A DNA stretch of 64,000 nucleotides from Oegoconia quadripuncta (Eukaryota; Arthropoda; Insecta; Lepidoptera; Autostichidae). Shown one piece after another: positions 10,842 through 21,340 of this stretch (positions within the stretch are counted from its first letter, which is position 1; every line of letters begins with the position of its first letter). A program made the position numbers and the translations under genes. The DNA lies in the NCBI GenBank assembly GCA_949316235.1, contig OX438744.1, positions 26,399,578 through 26,463,577 of the forward strand, written 5' to 3'. The notes under the pieces were generated by a model. That model did no database searches. It was not told the origin of the DNA and was given only the letters and a program-made list of their open reading frames with translations.

Positions 10842-11465
10842 ATAGATAGATAACACATAGATGTTTTTTGTTATTAGAAATCCAATATGTTGTGAAAAAA
10901 AAATTTAGACTACCTATGCCAATACCTTCTAATTCACTCACCTAATATGTCCTATTTTTTCCTTATGATAAAAAAACTCATCAGGTATGTTTATATTATA
11001 TCTAAATCAAGCTACCGATTTGTTAGATTTTTTTTTTATTCTATCATTGACAGGGACTCTATCCATGTGCAAAAAATCACAGCCTGATTATAGGCAGTTA
11101 AAGTATCTCCTTACTGGACAATAAGTGTTCCAATTTGAGTGCAGTTTTTTTTTTAACTAAAATTGTTAAAGATCCCTAATAATTCAAATGTCACTTTTCT
11201 GTTATTAATAAAACTTTAGTTACAATCATGACAACATTTATTAATATGTATTTTAGTGTATAGGCTTTTATATTATGTATTTATTGTGTGTAATATCTAT
11301 ACATATTTTGGTCTTATACAATAGTCCTATATTCAAACCGTTATTGCTATAAATCTTAATGTTTTGTCTTTTGTCAATTGTCTTCCTATAACAGTGATAT
11401 TTTGTTAATGTATTGTTATATATTTTAAGTATCGCTCTTTGTCTGCAATAAAAAAACTTTAAATT
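10842..11465. other. No recognised gene
   Basis: Strongly AT-rich. A CAATAAAAAAAC near 11447 could be a retroelement tail. Confidence 0.45.
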
Positions 11466-11606
11466 CGTTTTTCCTTCCGAAGGTTTGCTGGAAGAAATCT
11501 CTTACAGAGATAAGCTCGCCTTTTATGGATTATAATTTCTGTCCTAAGTTTGTTCAATGTATGTTTGTATACTTAAATATGCAATAAAGCGTTAAAAAAA
11601 AAATAA
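11466..11606 (+). mobile_element. I-like retroelement 3' end
   Basis: GGAAGAAATCTCTTACAGAG, GATAAGCTCGCCTTTTATGG, and a terminal GCAATAAAGCG plus a ten-A run. The GGAAGA.ATC...GATAAG..CGCC layout matches the I family at 38.2 and 60.4 kb. Confidence 0.55.
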
Positions 11607-11854
11607 ACATTTCGTTCAGTGTTCTCCACGCGTTTGCCGAAAGGCCAACGATAATTTCGATTATCGTCGTCATTGTATTCTCCACTGCTCCATCAACGTT
11701 CTCCATTCACCGTGATTACCTTGCTGGTGCTACTCGTGTATAAAATAGGCTTCGTTAACTTTTACAATGGCCATTATTTGAATTTTCTATCAGCGTATGC
11801 TCACATAGAAAATATCTAATTTGTTACATTATTTTCCAACAAAGACTGTGTAGA

Positions 11855-12124
11855 TTAACCGCCTTCGTGGCTCAATGTAAACAACATTGGGTTTATGAAT
11901 CGAAGGTCGCGGTTTCAATCCCCAGCGAGGTACATGTTTAAGTACTCGGTTTGGTTGGTGGTAGGGCATTTTGAATGTCCGCCTGGCTAGATACCACCAT
12001 CTGCCGCGAAACAGCACTGTTAATAGCATTGCTGTGTTCCGGTTGTTAGAGGTAAAATAGCCAGTCCCCTAAATAAGATGGAGTTTCCGGGTCAGTATGC
12101 TTCCACCTTTGGCCTCATCTTCAC
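11855..12124 (+). mobile_element. SINE-C copy, 3'-truncated
   Basis: Head TTAACCGCCTTCGTGGCTCA with B box GGTTTCAATCCCC, then the body to GGCCTCATCTTCAC, where homology stops. The last 60 bp and the tail are missing, and an internal segment at the ACCACCATCT..GCCGC join is deleted. Confidence 0.85.
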
Positions 12125-12325
12125 GATAGTTTTCGGGTTCCATACTTGTGTCAAGTAAAATAACATTAATTAAATACCTATATGAATAAAAATAAAACCA
12201 AAACCCCCGACAACAATCCTTATATGTTTGTTTTTTACCATAAAATTTATTATAAGATACTCTGGCGGCCATCACGAATCTAACAACAACTGCACTTCAA
12301 ATTGGAGCGGGCCGTTTCGGCTACA

Positions 12326-14016
12326 TTGCCGTCGTACCATATAAAAAGGCACATCTATCTTATGGTCAACTATGGTTTCACTATTCTGTCCCCTTGAGAG
12401 CCGTATCCCATTGATTTTTAAAGAAAAAAAATACTGATGATAGTTGCGTAACGGTTAGTACTATTATATTATTGACATTATACTTTTTATATTTTACGAA
12501 TTAATAAATAAATTCCAATTATTACTTTTTACTTAAAAAATGTATATGATAAAAATACCACTTACTACATATAAAAGGCATATGTAACCAAATGTGACCT
12601 TTCTTTTTAATATTTTGAGCAAATCATAATAAATAATTTCTAATTGTGCCTTTCTAATGTAAAAATATACTGTGTTATACCACAAAAAAACACAATCATT
12701 ATGTTGAAAAAGTTTAATAAACTAAAAAACAACCCTCGAAATTTTTATGAAACTATTGTCATGTCATTTTGGTTGTGTTATTCAAATAACTAAAACAAAA
12801 CTAAACAAATCTTCATCTAGAAAATAACAATATAAACAAAAAAATCGACGTTCTTAAAGTTTCATAGTTATTTATTATAGTGGCATGTACTAACCTACCT
12901 ATAACTTTGGTTCCTCTAACAAATGGAGTGCATCAAGAGTAACTACTTCAGAAAAAATAATTAAGCACCTACTAAGTATGTTAAACAAAAATAAAATATA
13001 TTTATTCTTTTTTAGTAATAGGTACGATCTAATCAAAAAAAAAATTATAGGCCGCTAGTGGACGGAATCTGTTCATCAATATCAGATCTAGTATTTTGTA
13101 AAGCGGCGCTTACTAATATTTTGCCCCCGTGACTGCATGCATTTTTAGAATTATCTGAAATACGGTAAAATCAAACTGAAATGAATAAAATTATGAGTAT
13201 TGCATACCTACTTAAATAATTAAATATTTTCAGATATGTCACACAGTGCCGCACTAAGTTTAGAGGCTTTGTGAGAGGTTCACGCCGCAACCAAAAAACC
13301 CGCGCCGGCGCGGACCTCTACTCGTAATAGTCGCTAGATAGCTGTTAATAGAGTATACAGATAAAATACAATACATATATACTGCGCCAGAATAGTGGTT
13401 TATTTAATGATTGTTTATACAACTGCAGTAAATGATATGCATTAGTTTCACACGCAATCTAAATAATACCTACTTTTCGGGAGTAAACCTACTATTTCAT
13501 TATTTATATCTTATTTGCGAACGCCTTCGCGCGAGTGCAATGTAGATACTAACACAATACATATGAACCTTCCTCTTAAATCACTCCATTTATTGTTGAA
13601 TACCCCATTAAAATCTGTTGCGCAGAGACGGCGGGAAGGGAGTTTGTTTCATATTATCTAAACATATTTCACATCAGAAGCCGATGCTAAGGTTACCTAG
13701 CTTAACAGGGTGTACCTACATAGATATGTCCCTACTTTAAATTGAAAAAGATTAAAAACTCGAACGTGTGCGTTCAATAGTGTAATTGTGACTTTTCAAT
13801 ATAATGGTAAGTAAATGTGCCTTTTAATTCTATAAAACATGAATATTAGTATCACTTCTGCCTTTCGAGCCTGCTGTATCTTTGAATCCTTTTCTATAAA
13901 AAATTGAAAATTCTAAAAAAAATTGAGCAGATACGCCTTTTTTCCTGATTCCGAATATGTATATAACTCATATTGTCAAAAAATGTTAGTTGTGCCTTTT
14001 AATGGTACGACGGCAG
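12326..14016. mobile_element. DNA element with ~26-bp terminal inverted repeats
   Basis: Left end 12326-12353 (TGCCGTCGTACCAT, then AAAAAGGCACA) is repeated in inverse at 13991-14016 (TGTGCCTTTT, then ATGGTACGACGGCA). The 1.69 kb between is AT-rich, lacks SINE copies and has no frame long enough for a transposase. GTGCCTTT recurs near both ends (12646, 13817, 13992), like subterminal binding sites. The likely class is a non-autonomous cut-and-paste element. TACA occurs at both outer edges (12322-12325 and 14017-14020) and could be a 4-bp target duplication; this is uncertain. Confidence 0.65.
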
Positions 14017-14192
14017 TACAGGTGTCAACATAGACATCTACGTACACATACATCCACCCGAAGCTTTAATGTTTTTCAAGTGTATCTGGTGACATCACGG
14101 TCGATTACGAACAACTCTTCCAAGGAACTATAGTCGAATTCGATCAAAAAACTTTCGATTACACATACAAAGTAATTACAGCCGCTGGATGG

Positions 14193-14275
14193 AGCGCAGG
14201 ACCGGTCGTTGTGGAGATCTTTGGGGGAGGCCTTTGTCCAGCAGTGGACGTCTTTCGACTGATATGATGATGATA
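14193..14275 (+). mobile_element. RTE-type 3' end inserted in O element
   Basis: GGATGGAGCGCAGGACCGGT, GGCCTTTGTCCAGCAGTGGA, then ATATGATGATGAT. It matches the terminal part of the RTE-like relic at 16262 (opposite strand) and 41068-41116. RTE elements characteristically end in short tandem repeats rather than poly-A. Confidence 0.75.
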
Positions 14276-14404
14276 CAAAGTAAACCTTCCGGTACCGGGT
14301 CAGGTCAAACCCGTTGTGCATTAAAAAAAACCATCCTGAAACCAAATTTAGTATGGAAGTCCAACCATTTTCGGCTGAAATCGGCTATGATTGCTAGTGG
14401 GTAG

Positions 14405-14550
14405 TTTTTTTTTTTTATCTACAACGGGTTAGCTCTTGACCTCAATCATACCTGATGTTAAGTGAAGATGAGGCCGAAGGTGGTAGAGTGCTGACCCGGT
14501 AACCCCATCTTATTTGGGGGACTGGCTATCTTATCTCTGACAACCGGAAC
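14405..14550 (-). mobile_element. SINE-C 3' portion
   Basis: Poly-T then CTACAACGGGTTAGCTCTTG, ACCTGATGTTAAGTGAAGAT and TGACAACCGGAAC. It is 5'-truncated and sits inside the O element. Confidence 0.85.
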
Positions 14551-14833
14551 CTTATCAGGAGCGGAGTCACCGGTAAACAGGAATTACATGAATTAAATTC
14601 ATCCTATAAACCTGCAAATTTTTTAGTTAATTTTTTTATGATTCAAAGAATACCAGACCTATACTTAGAGACCATGTATCAATATCGGTGAAAAAAACTG
14701 GGCTAATGTTTCATGGGTGGTTGAAAGCTACGCACGTGGAAGTGGCTAACGAGCCTCGTTGTTTAATCATCAGCACGTACCGAGGTCGCGTCACAGTGCA
14801 GCTAGAGATCAGCAGTCAAATAAAATAATAAAT

Positions 14834-14918
14834 AAATACCTTTGCACATACACACAGCGCCATCTAGTTCCACACTAAGCAACTAGGCTTGTATTATTGA
14901 TACCGGATGGTTGATACT
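14834..14918 (-). mobile_element. SINE-A 3' fragment
   Basis: CATACACACAGCGCCATCTA to ATACCGGATGGTTGATACTT. It is 50 bp from a full copy in the same orientation. Confidence 0.8.
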
Positions 14919-14967
14919 TAAGCTCTGTATCTATGTAACATTTATAAAATAAATAAATAAATAAATG

Positions 14968-15227
14968 ACTATCCTTAGACATACACACAGCGCCATCTAG
15001 TTCCACTGTAAACTACTATAGGATTGTGTTGTGGATACCAGATGGTTGATATACTACATAAATACATTTTTTTTTGTAAATAAATACTCATTATAAATGA
15101 AAACATCCATAACTCGGGTACACATGTCCGTATTCATCATACAAACTATGCCCCTAGCGGGATTCGAACCCGCGACCATTTGGTATAGTGGTCAAAGTTA
15201 CTAACCACTACACCAAATAGGTCTTCA
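14968..15227 (-). mobile_element. SINE-A copy, full length
   Basis: An (AAAT)n tail in reverse at 14945-14966 precedes the 3' end. B box GGGATTCGAACCCGC and A-box region present. Confidence 0.9.
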
Positions 15228-16107
15228 AATTTATGTATTGTCTTTTTGTACAATAAAGTTTTACAAAGAAACAAAAGTATACAAAAATAATTAAAAAAAA
15301 ACAAGCTTTTACATATAGATATCTCACTGCTTAGGAGCGCTGCTGTGGTAATTACGCACGCGATGCGCGAGGCAGCTTTAAATAAAGTGAATGCGTAATA
15401 ATGAGCAGTTGGGTGTTAATATGGCGCTGGATTTGCATATAGACCACGTTTCTGACATTTCAACAGTGACGCTTGAGTCAGTGAGAATCCCCTACTCATG
15501 TTCGGTACAAAAAATTATGCTACTTCTCCTCTTCTTCTACTCGTCTGTAGCATCGAGAAGGCGGGAATAATAGGTACGCTCTAGTCGAAATGGAGGTTCG
15601 TTATCTTAAAGTTGACTTTTGCTTGCAGATAAGTTATTGATTTGACGTTCGATAACACTGGCAGATCAAACTAATAAAATGTTTTAGCTCGAGTATTCAT
15701 GGTCAAGGAACACTAGTTCGACTAAATATGAACGCTGTCGTCAAAGAGTTAAGCATAATTTTCTATGCAACAGTGTGATGTACTACTTTGTTTAGAAAGG
15801 TAACATGTGCTTGCGTCAAATTAAAGTATTTGAAAACTGACGAAACTTTATAATCCGTAGACATTTTTCCCAAAATTGCATTATTACAATAAATCATAAA
15901 GACAAAAAAATATGTAATTAAAAAGTTAACCGGTAAGGTAAATAAGGCCTTACCCAGAACAAAACTGTGAAAACTATTTAATTATTTAAAAATCTTCGTA
16001 TTTTCCTGATGCCATTTTGGATTTGTAGGCTTCCGTAATCAACAAGCAACCAATAATAAATTTTTGCCAATGTTTGATGAAAATGGGTTAAGCAATTTCG
16101 AAGATAT
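15228..16107. other. Repeat-poor stretch, possible regulatory patch
   Basis: 15310-15480 is more complex than its surroundings: GGTAATTACGCACGCG, GCGTAATAATGAGCAG, TTTGCATATAG. It includes homeodomain-type ATTA cores and an octamer-like ATTTGCAT. No exon was recognised. Regulatory function is inference from composition. Confidence 0.3.
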
Positions 16108-16190
16108 TTAGCTTTAACCATAGTTATTTGGTGTGTTTGGATGATATCATAGCTTTCCAGGGGTTTCCTAAATTTTCAATTTATTATTAA
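16108..16190 (+). repeat. M repeat copy
   Basis: ATATTTAGCTTTAACCATAG, GGATGATATCATAGC, AAATTTTCAATTTATTATT; compare 9783 and 33541. The preceding AGATAAG/GGTTAAG-type block near 16085 also recurs. Confidence 0.6.
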
Positions 16191-16261
16191 ATGTTGTCAG
16201 CTGATGCCCATGCCAAGTATCAAGATTGCATGTGTTATAGACATCATGCAGCTGCAATATT

Positions 16262-17045
16262 AATGAATATTATTCATCATCATCATATCAGCCGAAAGAC
16301 GACCACTGCTGGACAAAGATCTCCACCACGGTCCTGCGCTAACCGCATCCAGCGGCTTCCCGCAATCGTTACCAAATCGTTGGTCCACCTCGTAGGGGGC
16401 TCGGGGAGGGACCGTCTTCCGGTGCGTGGGCGCCACTCGAGAACCTAACCTAACGGCCGTCGGTCCAACGAGCAATGTGCCCCGCCCACTGCCACTTAAG
16501 TTTGGCAATTCTTTGGGCTATATCAGTCACTTTGGTTCTCCTGCGGATCTCCTCATTTCTGAGAATCCAAGCATAGCTCTCTCCATTGCCCTTTGGGTGA
16601 CCTTGAGCCTTCTTATGAGGCTCACAGTAAGCTACCACGTTTCAGTTCCATATGTCATCAGATCCCGCCTCCACACTCCTCCCACTGTAACTCCTGTAAG
16701 CCAGGATCAACAGTGGTACTCGATACGGCGCCTACTGAAGGTAGACGGTGCCCTACGTGACTTGATTGCTACCTTGGAAATGGGAGTGTAGCCAATGAAA
16801 TGCAAACGGCAGTAATGCCAACCCTATGGGGAAGGAGGTCGAGTGAAGCTCGAGTGCTTTGTATACACCACGGACTGCGCCTAGATGCAGTGAGCGGGAC
16901 GGTAGCAGAAGGCTACAGCGATTTGTCTTTCCATATGTCATCAGTGGCAACACACACTGATCAAAGACTTTCGTCTTGAGACTGCGGTATTTGGTACGAG
17001 ATGTTACGTAGCTTCCCAAACGCTGCCCATTCGAGTATATGTATA
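16262..17045 (-). pseudogene. RTE-like LINE ORF 3' relic, interrupted
   Basis: Read on the minus strand it encodes the C-terminal region of an RTE-type endonuclease/reverse transcriptase: KTKVFDQCVLPLMTYG (about 17000-16945), then after an interruption RNEEIRRRTKVTDIAQRIAK and LKWQWAGHIARWTDGR (16560-16450). It then continues in another frame toward the DNA-level terminus CCAGCAGTGGTCGTCTTTCG and ATATGATGATGAT. This tail is known to me from lepidopteran RTE elements. Frame changes, stops and a 267-bp insert show it is dead. It is 5'-truncated near 17045 with no RT catalytic motif left. Confidence 0.8.
16662..16928. mobile_element. R insert with 16-bp target duplication
   Basis: The 16-bp TTCCATATGTCATCAG occurs at 16646-16661 and again at 16929-16944. 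Removing the insert plus one copy restores a colinear RTE sequence, so this is a genuine insertion. The insert is GC-richer than its surroundings and has no A-tail. Its plus-strand RRLLKVDGALRDLIATLEMG resembles ARRLLKVDDDLRDYIPTLGL on the minus strand at 58.4 kb, so R is a dispersed family. The long duplication favours LINE-type integration. Confidence 0.75.
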
Positions 17046-17454
17046 TTATTATCATCATTTATTTTAACATTCTCGAAAATTTCCGACTACAACCCAGTCT
17101 ACATTAAAGTATTACATAGTTCCGGCCAAGAAAGTTGTAAGTTATGAGCCTTACGAGCCACGACGGGCCCATTCGCAGAATAATATATCTCTCTACATTA
17201 TACGGTCACGTGATTGCTACAACCAATCAACGACAATGAAATTCCAAAATTTAGACTTAGCAAGGTTAGCACATCCTTTGTGGGATACAGCATACACTTT
17301 TACAATAACAATACCAGAACATATTGATTATAAACATAATTATAATTTATTTATTTGCATAAACTATTATATTAGTGAACCACTACGACTTGCCTTTGTG
17401 GCGTGCAAAAATTACTGAAATTGTATAAATAACTAAATGTAAAATTAAATATAA
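17046..17454. other. No recognised gene
   Basis: AT-rich spacer. Confidence 0.45.
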
Positions 17455-17718
17455 ATTTGGTGTAGTAGTTACAAACTCTGACTGCTATACCAAAAGGTTG
17501 CGGATTCAAATCCCGCTTGGGGCATAAGTTTGTATGATGAATACAGACATATGTTCCCGAGTTATGGATGTTTTTCATTTATATATGTATTTATTTACAA
17601 AAAAAAATTATCTGTGTAGTATTACAGCCATCTGGTATCCACAACACAAGCCTATAGTTGCTTAATGTGGAACTAGATGGCGTTGAGTGTATGTCTAAGG
17701 ATATTTATTTATTTATTT
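17455..17718 (+). mobile_element. SINE-A copy
   Basis: The head begins at TTTGGTGTAGTAGTTACAAA, a few bases short of full length. B box GGATTCAAATCCCGC, the body, and the end GTCTAAGGATATTTATTTAT. Confidence 0.88.
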
Positions 17719-17782
17719 AAGTATCAAAATAGATATAAAAGTCCTAATAGGTACCTATCTAACATTGTGATTGTGACAAGCC

Positions 17783-17892
17783 TTTTTTTATGTAAACGGG
17801 TTAGCACTTGACCTCAATCACACCTGATGTTAAGTAAAGATGAGACTAAAGGTGGAAGCGTCCTGACCCGGAAACCCCAACATATTTGAGCA
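17783..17892 (-). mobile_element. SINE-C 3' fragment
   Basis: Poly-T, ACGGGTTAGCACTTGACCTC, TGACCCGGAAACCCCAACAT; about 110 bp. Confidence 0.83.
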
Positions 17893-18084
17893 TACCCCAG
17901 ACTAACATGTAAATATGAAAAATTTTGACAAATAACTATTTATATCAGCTATGGCAATGTGCTTAACATGTAAATAATCTTCAATTTAATTGTTATTAGC
18001 AGGTATGAATAGATATCCTTTTTTTAGACATATATATTTGATTTGACATTCATAATTTAATAATATTGAAATGTGAAAAATATA

Positions 18085-18129
18085 GATAAATTATGTTAAC
18101 GTGCTGACATTACGTTAACATAATTTATC
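18085..18129. repeat. Perfect 18-bp palindrome, 9-nt loop
   Basis: GATAAATTATGTTAACGT at 18085-18102 and its exact reverse complement at 18112-18129. Confidence 0.92.
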
Positions 18130-18752
18130 ATTATTTTATATTTTATTTTATTTATTATATTATTTTATATTTTTGCAATGTCCTTATCATTTAGATAACT
18201 TGTATCGAGTTTAACAGAGCAGAAATTCAAACGTCACATTAAAGAAACTCTGTGTAAGAAGGGTTATTGCAGGATAGATGATTATTTAGGTGATAAGGAG
18301 GTCTGGAGTTAACTGAATTCCAAGTCGTGATAACTACGCTTATGTTAATTACTTTTGTATTGTAATATAAATTGTAATTGTAAAGATGGAACCAATTTAA
18401 AAGATGTGTTGTTACATAGTTCCTTTTCGCTTCATCTCCATAACCATAATACCTTGTGAAGCGATGTAGTTTTAAAAAATAGAATGAATGTTGAATTGTG
18501 ACTATTTTGTCCCTTACAGATTCACAGGAAAATAAGAAACAGTCTGATAGCCCACCCGAAGGCCACCACATAATGGTGACAACGGGATTGAACAGACCGA
18601 CAAAATTGACAAAACCGCGGTGTAGCGGGATGGCTACGCTCGTAGAGGTGTAGACGCGGTCTCGTAGCTTGGTGGCAATTTGGAAATGTGAATCTTTTGC
18701 TTTAAATTATTATATTAATGTATATTTTTTATTATGCTTAACCTAAAAAATA
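18130..18752. other. Spacer, no recognised gene
   Basis: A GC-richer piece at 18540-18690 has no recognised match. No exon identified. Confidence 0.4.
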
Positions 18753-19084
18753 TTAACCGCCTCCGTGGCCCAATGTAAACAACATTGGGTTTACGATTCG
18801 GAGGTCGCGGGTTCAATCCCCAGCGGGGTACATGTTTAAGTACTCGGTTTGGTTGGTTGTATGGCATTTTAAATGTCCGCCTGGCTAGCCACCACCATCT
18901 TATCTAAATCTGCCGCCAAGCAGCAATGTTAATAGCTTTGTTGTGTTCAGGTTGTCAGAGATAAGATAGCTAGTCCCCCAAATGTGTTGGGGTTTCCGGG
19001 TCAGTACGCTTCCACCTTCGACCTCATCTTCACTTAACATCAGGTGTGATTGAGGTCAAGTGCAAACCCGTCGTGCATAAAAAA
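18753..19084 (+). mobile_element. SINE-C full copy upstream of the dpr exon
   Basis: Head TTAACCGCCTCCGTGGCCCA, B box GGGTTCAATCCCC, whole body, and end GTGCATAAAAAA. It is in the same orientation as the exon. Its tail ends about 33 bp before the exon, which leaves only a T-run and 23 bp of intron between SINE and acceptor. Confidence 0.92.
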
Positions 19085-19094
19085 TTTTTTTTTT

Positions 19095-19117
19095 GTAACA
19101 TTAGCTGTTGTCCACAG
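19095..19117 (+). promoter_or_regulatory. 3' splice acceptor region of dpr exon
   Basis: A ten-T tract (19085-19094), a possible branch site (TAACATTA), then GTTGTCCACAG ending at 19117. Everything needed for acceptor recognition, apart from what the SINE may contribute, is in about 33 bp. Confidence 0.8.
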
Positions 19118-19328
19118 GTGTCCTGGATCCGTCACCGCGACCTGCACATCCTCACTGTCGGCGGATACACGTACACCTCGGACCAGCGGTTCCAGGCGAC
19201 CCACTCGCCCCCCACCGACGACTGGACGCTCCACATCAAGTGGGCACAGCAGCGGGACGCGGGGGTCTACGAGTGCCAGGTGTCCACACAACCCGTGCGC
19301 TCCTTCTTCGTCACGCTTCACGTTGTCG
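19118..19328 (+). CDS. dpr: Dpr-family Ig-domain exon
   Basis: One internal exon of 211 bp (70 codons plus 1 base) encoding the second half of the first immunoglobulin domain of a Dpr (defective proboscis extension response) protein, a neuronal surface receptor that binds DIP partners in synaptic recognition. Visible hallmarks are VSWIRHRDLHILTVGGYTYT, then SDQRFQATH, the DWTLHIKWAQ strand, and RDAGVYECQVSTQPVRS with the DxGxYxC signature cysteine, ending FFVTLHVV. It starts in phase 0 and ends in phase 1, as I expect for this family. Flanks are an AG acceptor and CG|GTGAGT donor. GC is far above the neighbourhood, and the frame has no stop. By eye it is nearest the dpr6/dpr10 type, but the paralogue is not certain. 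The first-half exon and the second Ig-domain exon were not found in the window. Confidence 0.93.
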
Positions 19329-19334
19329 GTGAGT
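19329..19334 (+). promoter_or_regulatory. 5' splice donor of dpr exon
   Basis: GTGAGT directly after TTGTCG; a consensus donor that truncates the longer open frame, which runs on into intron. Confidence 0.88.
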
Positions 19335-20369
19335 ACCTGCTTATAACTGTCTGGGGGTCGAATAGAAAGGGGCAAACCTCGTTCCTATATACTCCTCGTG
19401 TTGGCCTCCAGACGTGAAGATGTGCTGATTTTACTTATGTGCTATAGTTTAGTGGGAGTCAGCTGATTATCTAGGAATTTACACGGTTAAACACGGCTGA
19501 TTTTCGCGAAATGGCTTCAACACTGAATTGGAAGCTCAAAGCGATGTGTTCGATTCGAGCGTCGTAATGGGCATTAAGTTTTTTGGTTACCTCCTTGATA
19601 GGATAGGAAATGAAGGAACAGTACAAGGAGAGATTATGAAAAAGGGACTAAACTACTTCTACTTCAAAATCCGTCAAGAACTTTCTGGAATGCTTAGAAA
19701 GTGACGCTGTTTTGTATTTCGCGGTATTATTAACCATAATAACTAAGTATCGTATGACACTCTAGGGATCACAATTTATACATCAATCACCAATCACAAT
19801 GTATTAGACTATTATACTTCTCAAACTAACAAGCCCTTTAGGCTACAGAAGGCAACAGAAATCAATATACAAATATATATGCTATGTACACTTCGCTCCT
19901 GTCTGGGGCGGCCGGGTAATTAGAGGAGGTACAACTTGTGAAAACATATTTTTGACAGGTGGTTTATTTTACGGCAATTAGTTACTGATTTTCTTTCTGC
20001 CTTACAAGAAAGTGCTCGAGCTGGTCACGTCTGATTTAATTTAGCTTTGAACATTGAAAAGGAAACCTTATATATTTTTTTGGCTATGAAATTCCATAAT
20101 TTTCGCCAAAACATTCGAATTTGTGAAAACTGAATCCATGCTTATTACGTTTCACATGAATATAATTACTTACAAAGGTCAAACAGTATTCCACAACTGT
20201 GCCCCTTTTATCACCTTTCGCAGATGTTTTGAATAACATTCAGATTGTTAAATCACACTCATCCCTTCGTTACGCGACAATTCACGGGTAATTCCCTATT
20301 GCTTCACCTCTTTTTGCTTCTTTGTTCTACGATTGTATGGACAATGAAGCTGTTTAATTACATTTTCTG
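19335..20369. other. Intron downstream of dpr exon
   Basis: Mostly unique AT-rich sequence with no repeats of the listed families. No second exon seen. Confidence 0.5.
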
Positions 20370-21340
20370 TTGGTCCACCATAGCGCGGCGCGGCCGGTGG
20401 GATGACGCGGCGGGAGATACGTCGGCACTAATGCTGCGTGCCCACAATTTTATTTTACCGCTGTATATCGCGGCGGTCGCACACCACACCGCGACTAACA
20501 GCCGGAACAATATTTGCGTTCCATTCCATTGCGAATATCGCGCGAACAATCCCAACAAACGGCCGACTCGAAAATGCGTTGCGAAATCGGCAGAGAGCCA
20601 TTGTCACGGAACATTTTAACATATTTATTGGGGCGGATGGGCGTGCTTTGAATTAATCGGGAGGCTCGCGCCCAAAACAGCAATTTGTTGTAAATCCGGA
20701 GATAAAGCCGACCGGCGGTGTTGCTGAATCATACTGAAAAGCGCTAAATCGTGCTAAATTTACCTCTCCGGTGCGTTATTTATATTTTGCATGGTTGGAA
20801 ACAAAAATTATTGTTGGGTTCACGATTGAATTCGCCCTTTGTAGAAATTGGATGACTTGACAAAAATACGCGTCCAGGAGATAAGAAAATGGCTGGATTT
20901 TGAAGTCTTGAGTGCGGGCTTTATTACCGACTATCGCTTGCGATAACACGCTCGCTGAGAGAGTATTGGGAGTGCGCACTGTGTCCGCGTCCGCTCGCGC
21001 CAGGACGCAATCGAATTCATCACCCACTCGATTGTATTTATCTAAATAAAGGGACCGGAATGGAACACGCGCCATACGGGCCTGCCGCCGCCCGAGGCCC
21101 CGGACCGACGTTATTGTAACCTGATAGCGAAATATTGCCTCCCCAAAATGAAATGCTGATAGAAAATTTCATTCCATCGGTTTTGTCGACGGAGCAATAT
21201 CATTAGGCACTTACACGGAGAATGCGAATCATTTCTCCTAGTTTCCTGGCCTCCGTTGGAAATCGAGATCCGTTTTACATTCGGCGTTCAATTTGGCGGG
21301 GGTCATTGAAACGGTGCCAAGATTGAATAAATTGAGGTTC
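20370..21340. promoter_or_regulatory. Candidate intronic regulatory region (CpG-rich, unique)
   Basis: About 970 bp with no copy of any window repeat, high CpG density (GCGCGGCGCGGCCGGTGG at 20384; TATCGCGGCGGTCGC near 20465) and interspersed homeodomain-like cores (GAATTAATCGG). Open frames of 60-120 codons exist on both strands but overlap each other and look like by-products of low stop density. Lack of transposons in a transposon-packed intron suggests constraint. Enhancer or non-coding RNA function is only inferred. Confidence 0.35.

Larger units (their letters stand above)
14085..14615. mobile_element. O-family element split by two insertions
   Basis: O-type sequence (CGATTACGAACAACTCTTCC, then TCGAATTCGATCAAAAAAC) stops at about 14190. 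It resumes at 14290-14400 (TATGGAAGTCCAACCATTTT) and again at 14560-14610 (GGAGTCACCGGTAAACAG, ATTACATGAATTAAATTCAT). The gaps hold an RTE 3' end and a SINE-C copy. The nesting shows that O is older than both. Confidence 0.7.

Noticed and set aside
16441..16455. CCTAACCTAAC as insect telomeric repeat
   Set aside because: Only two units, also at 31627 and 62470; too short to mean anything.
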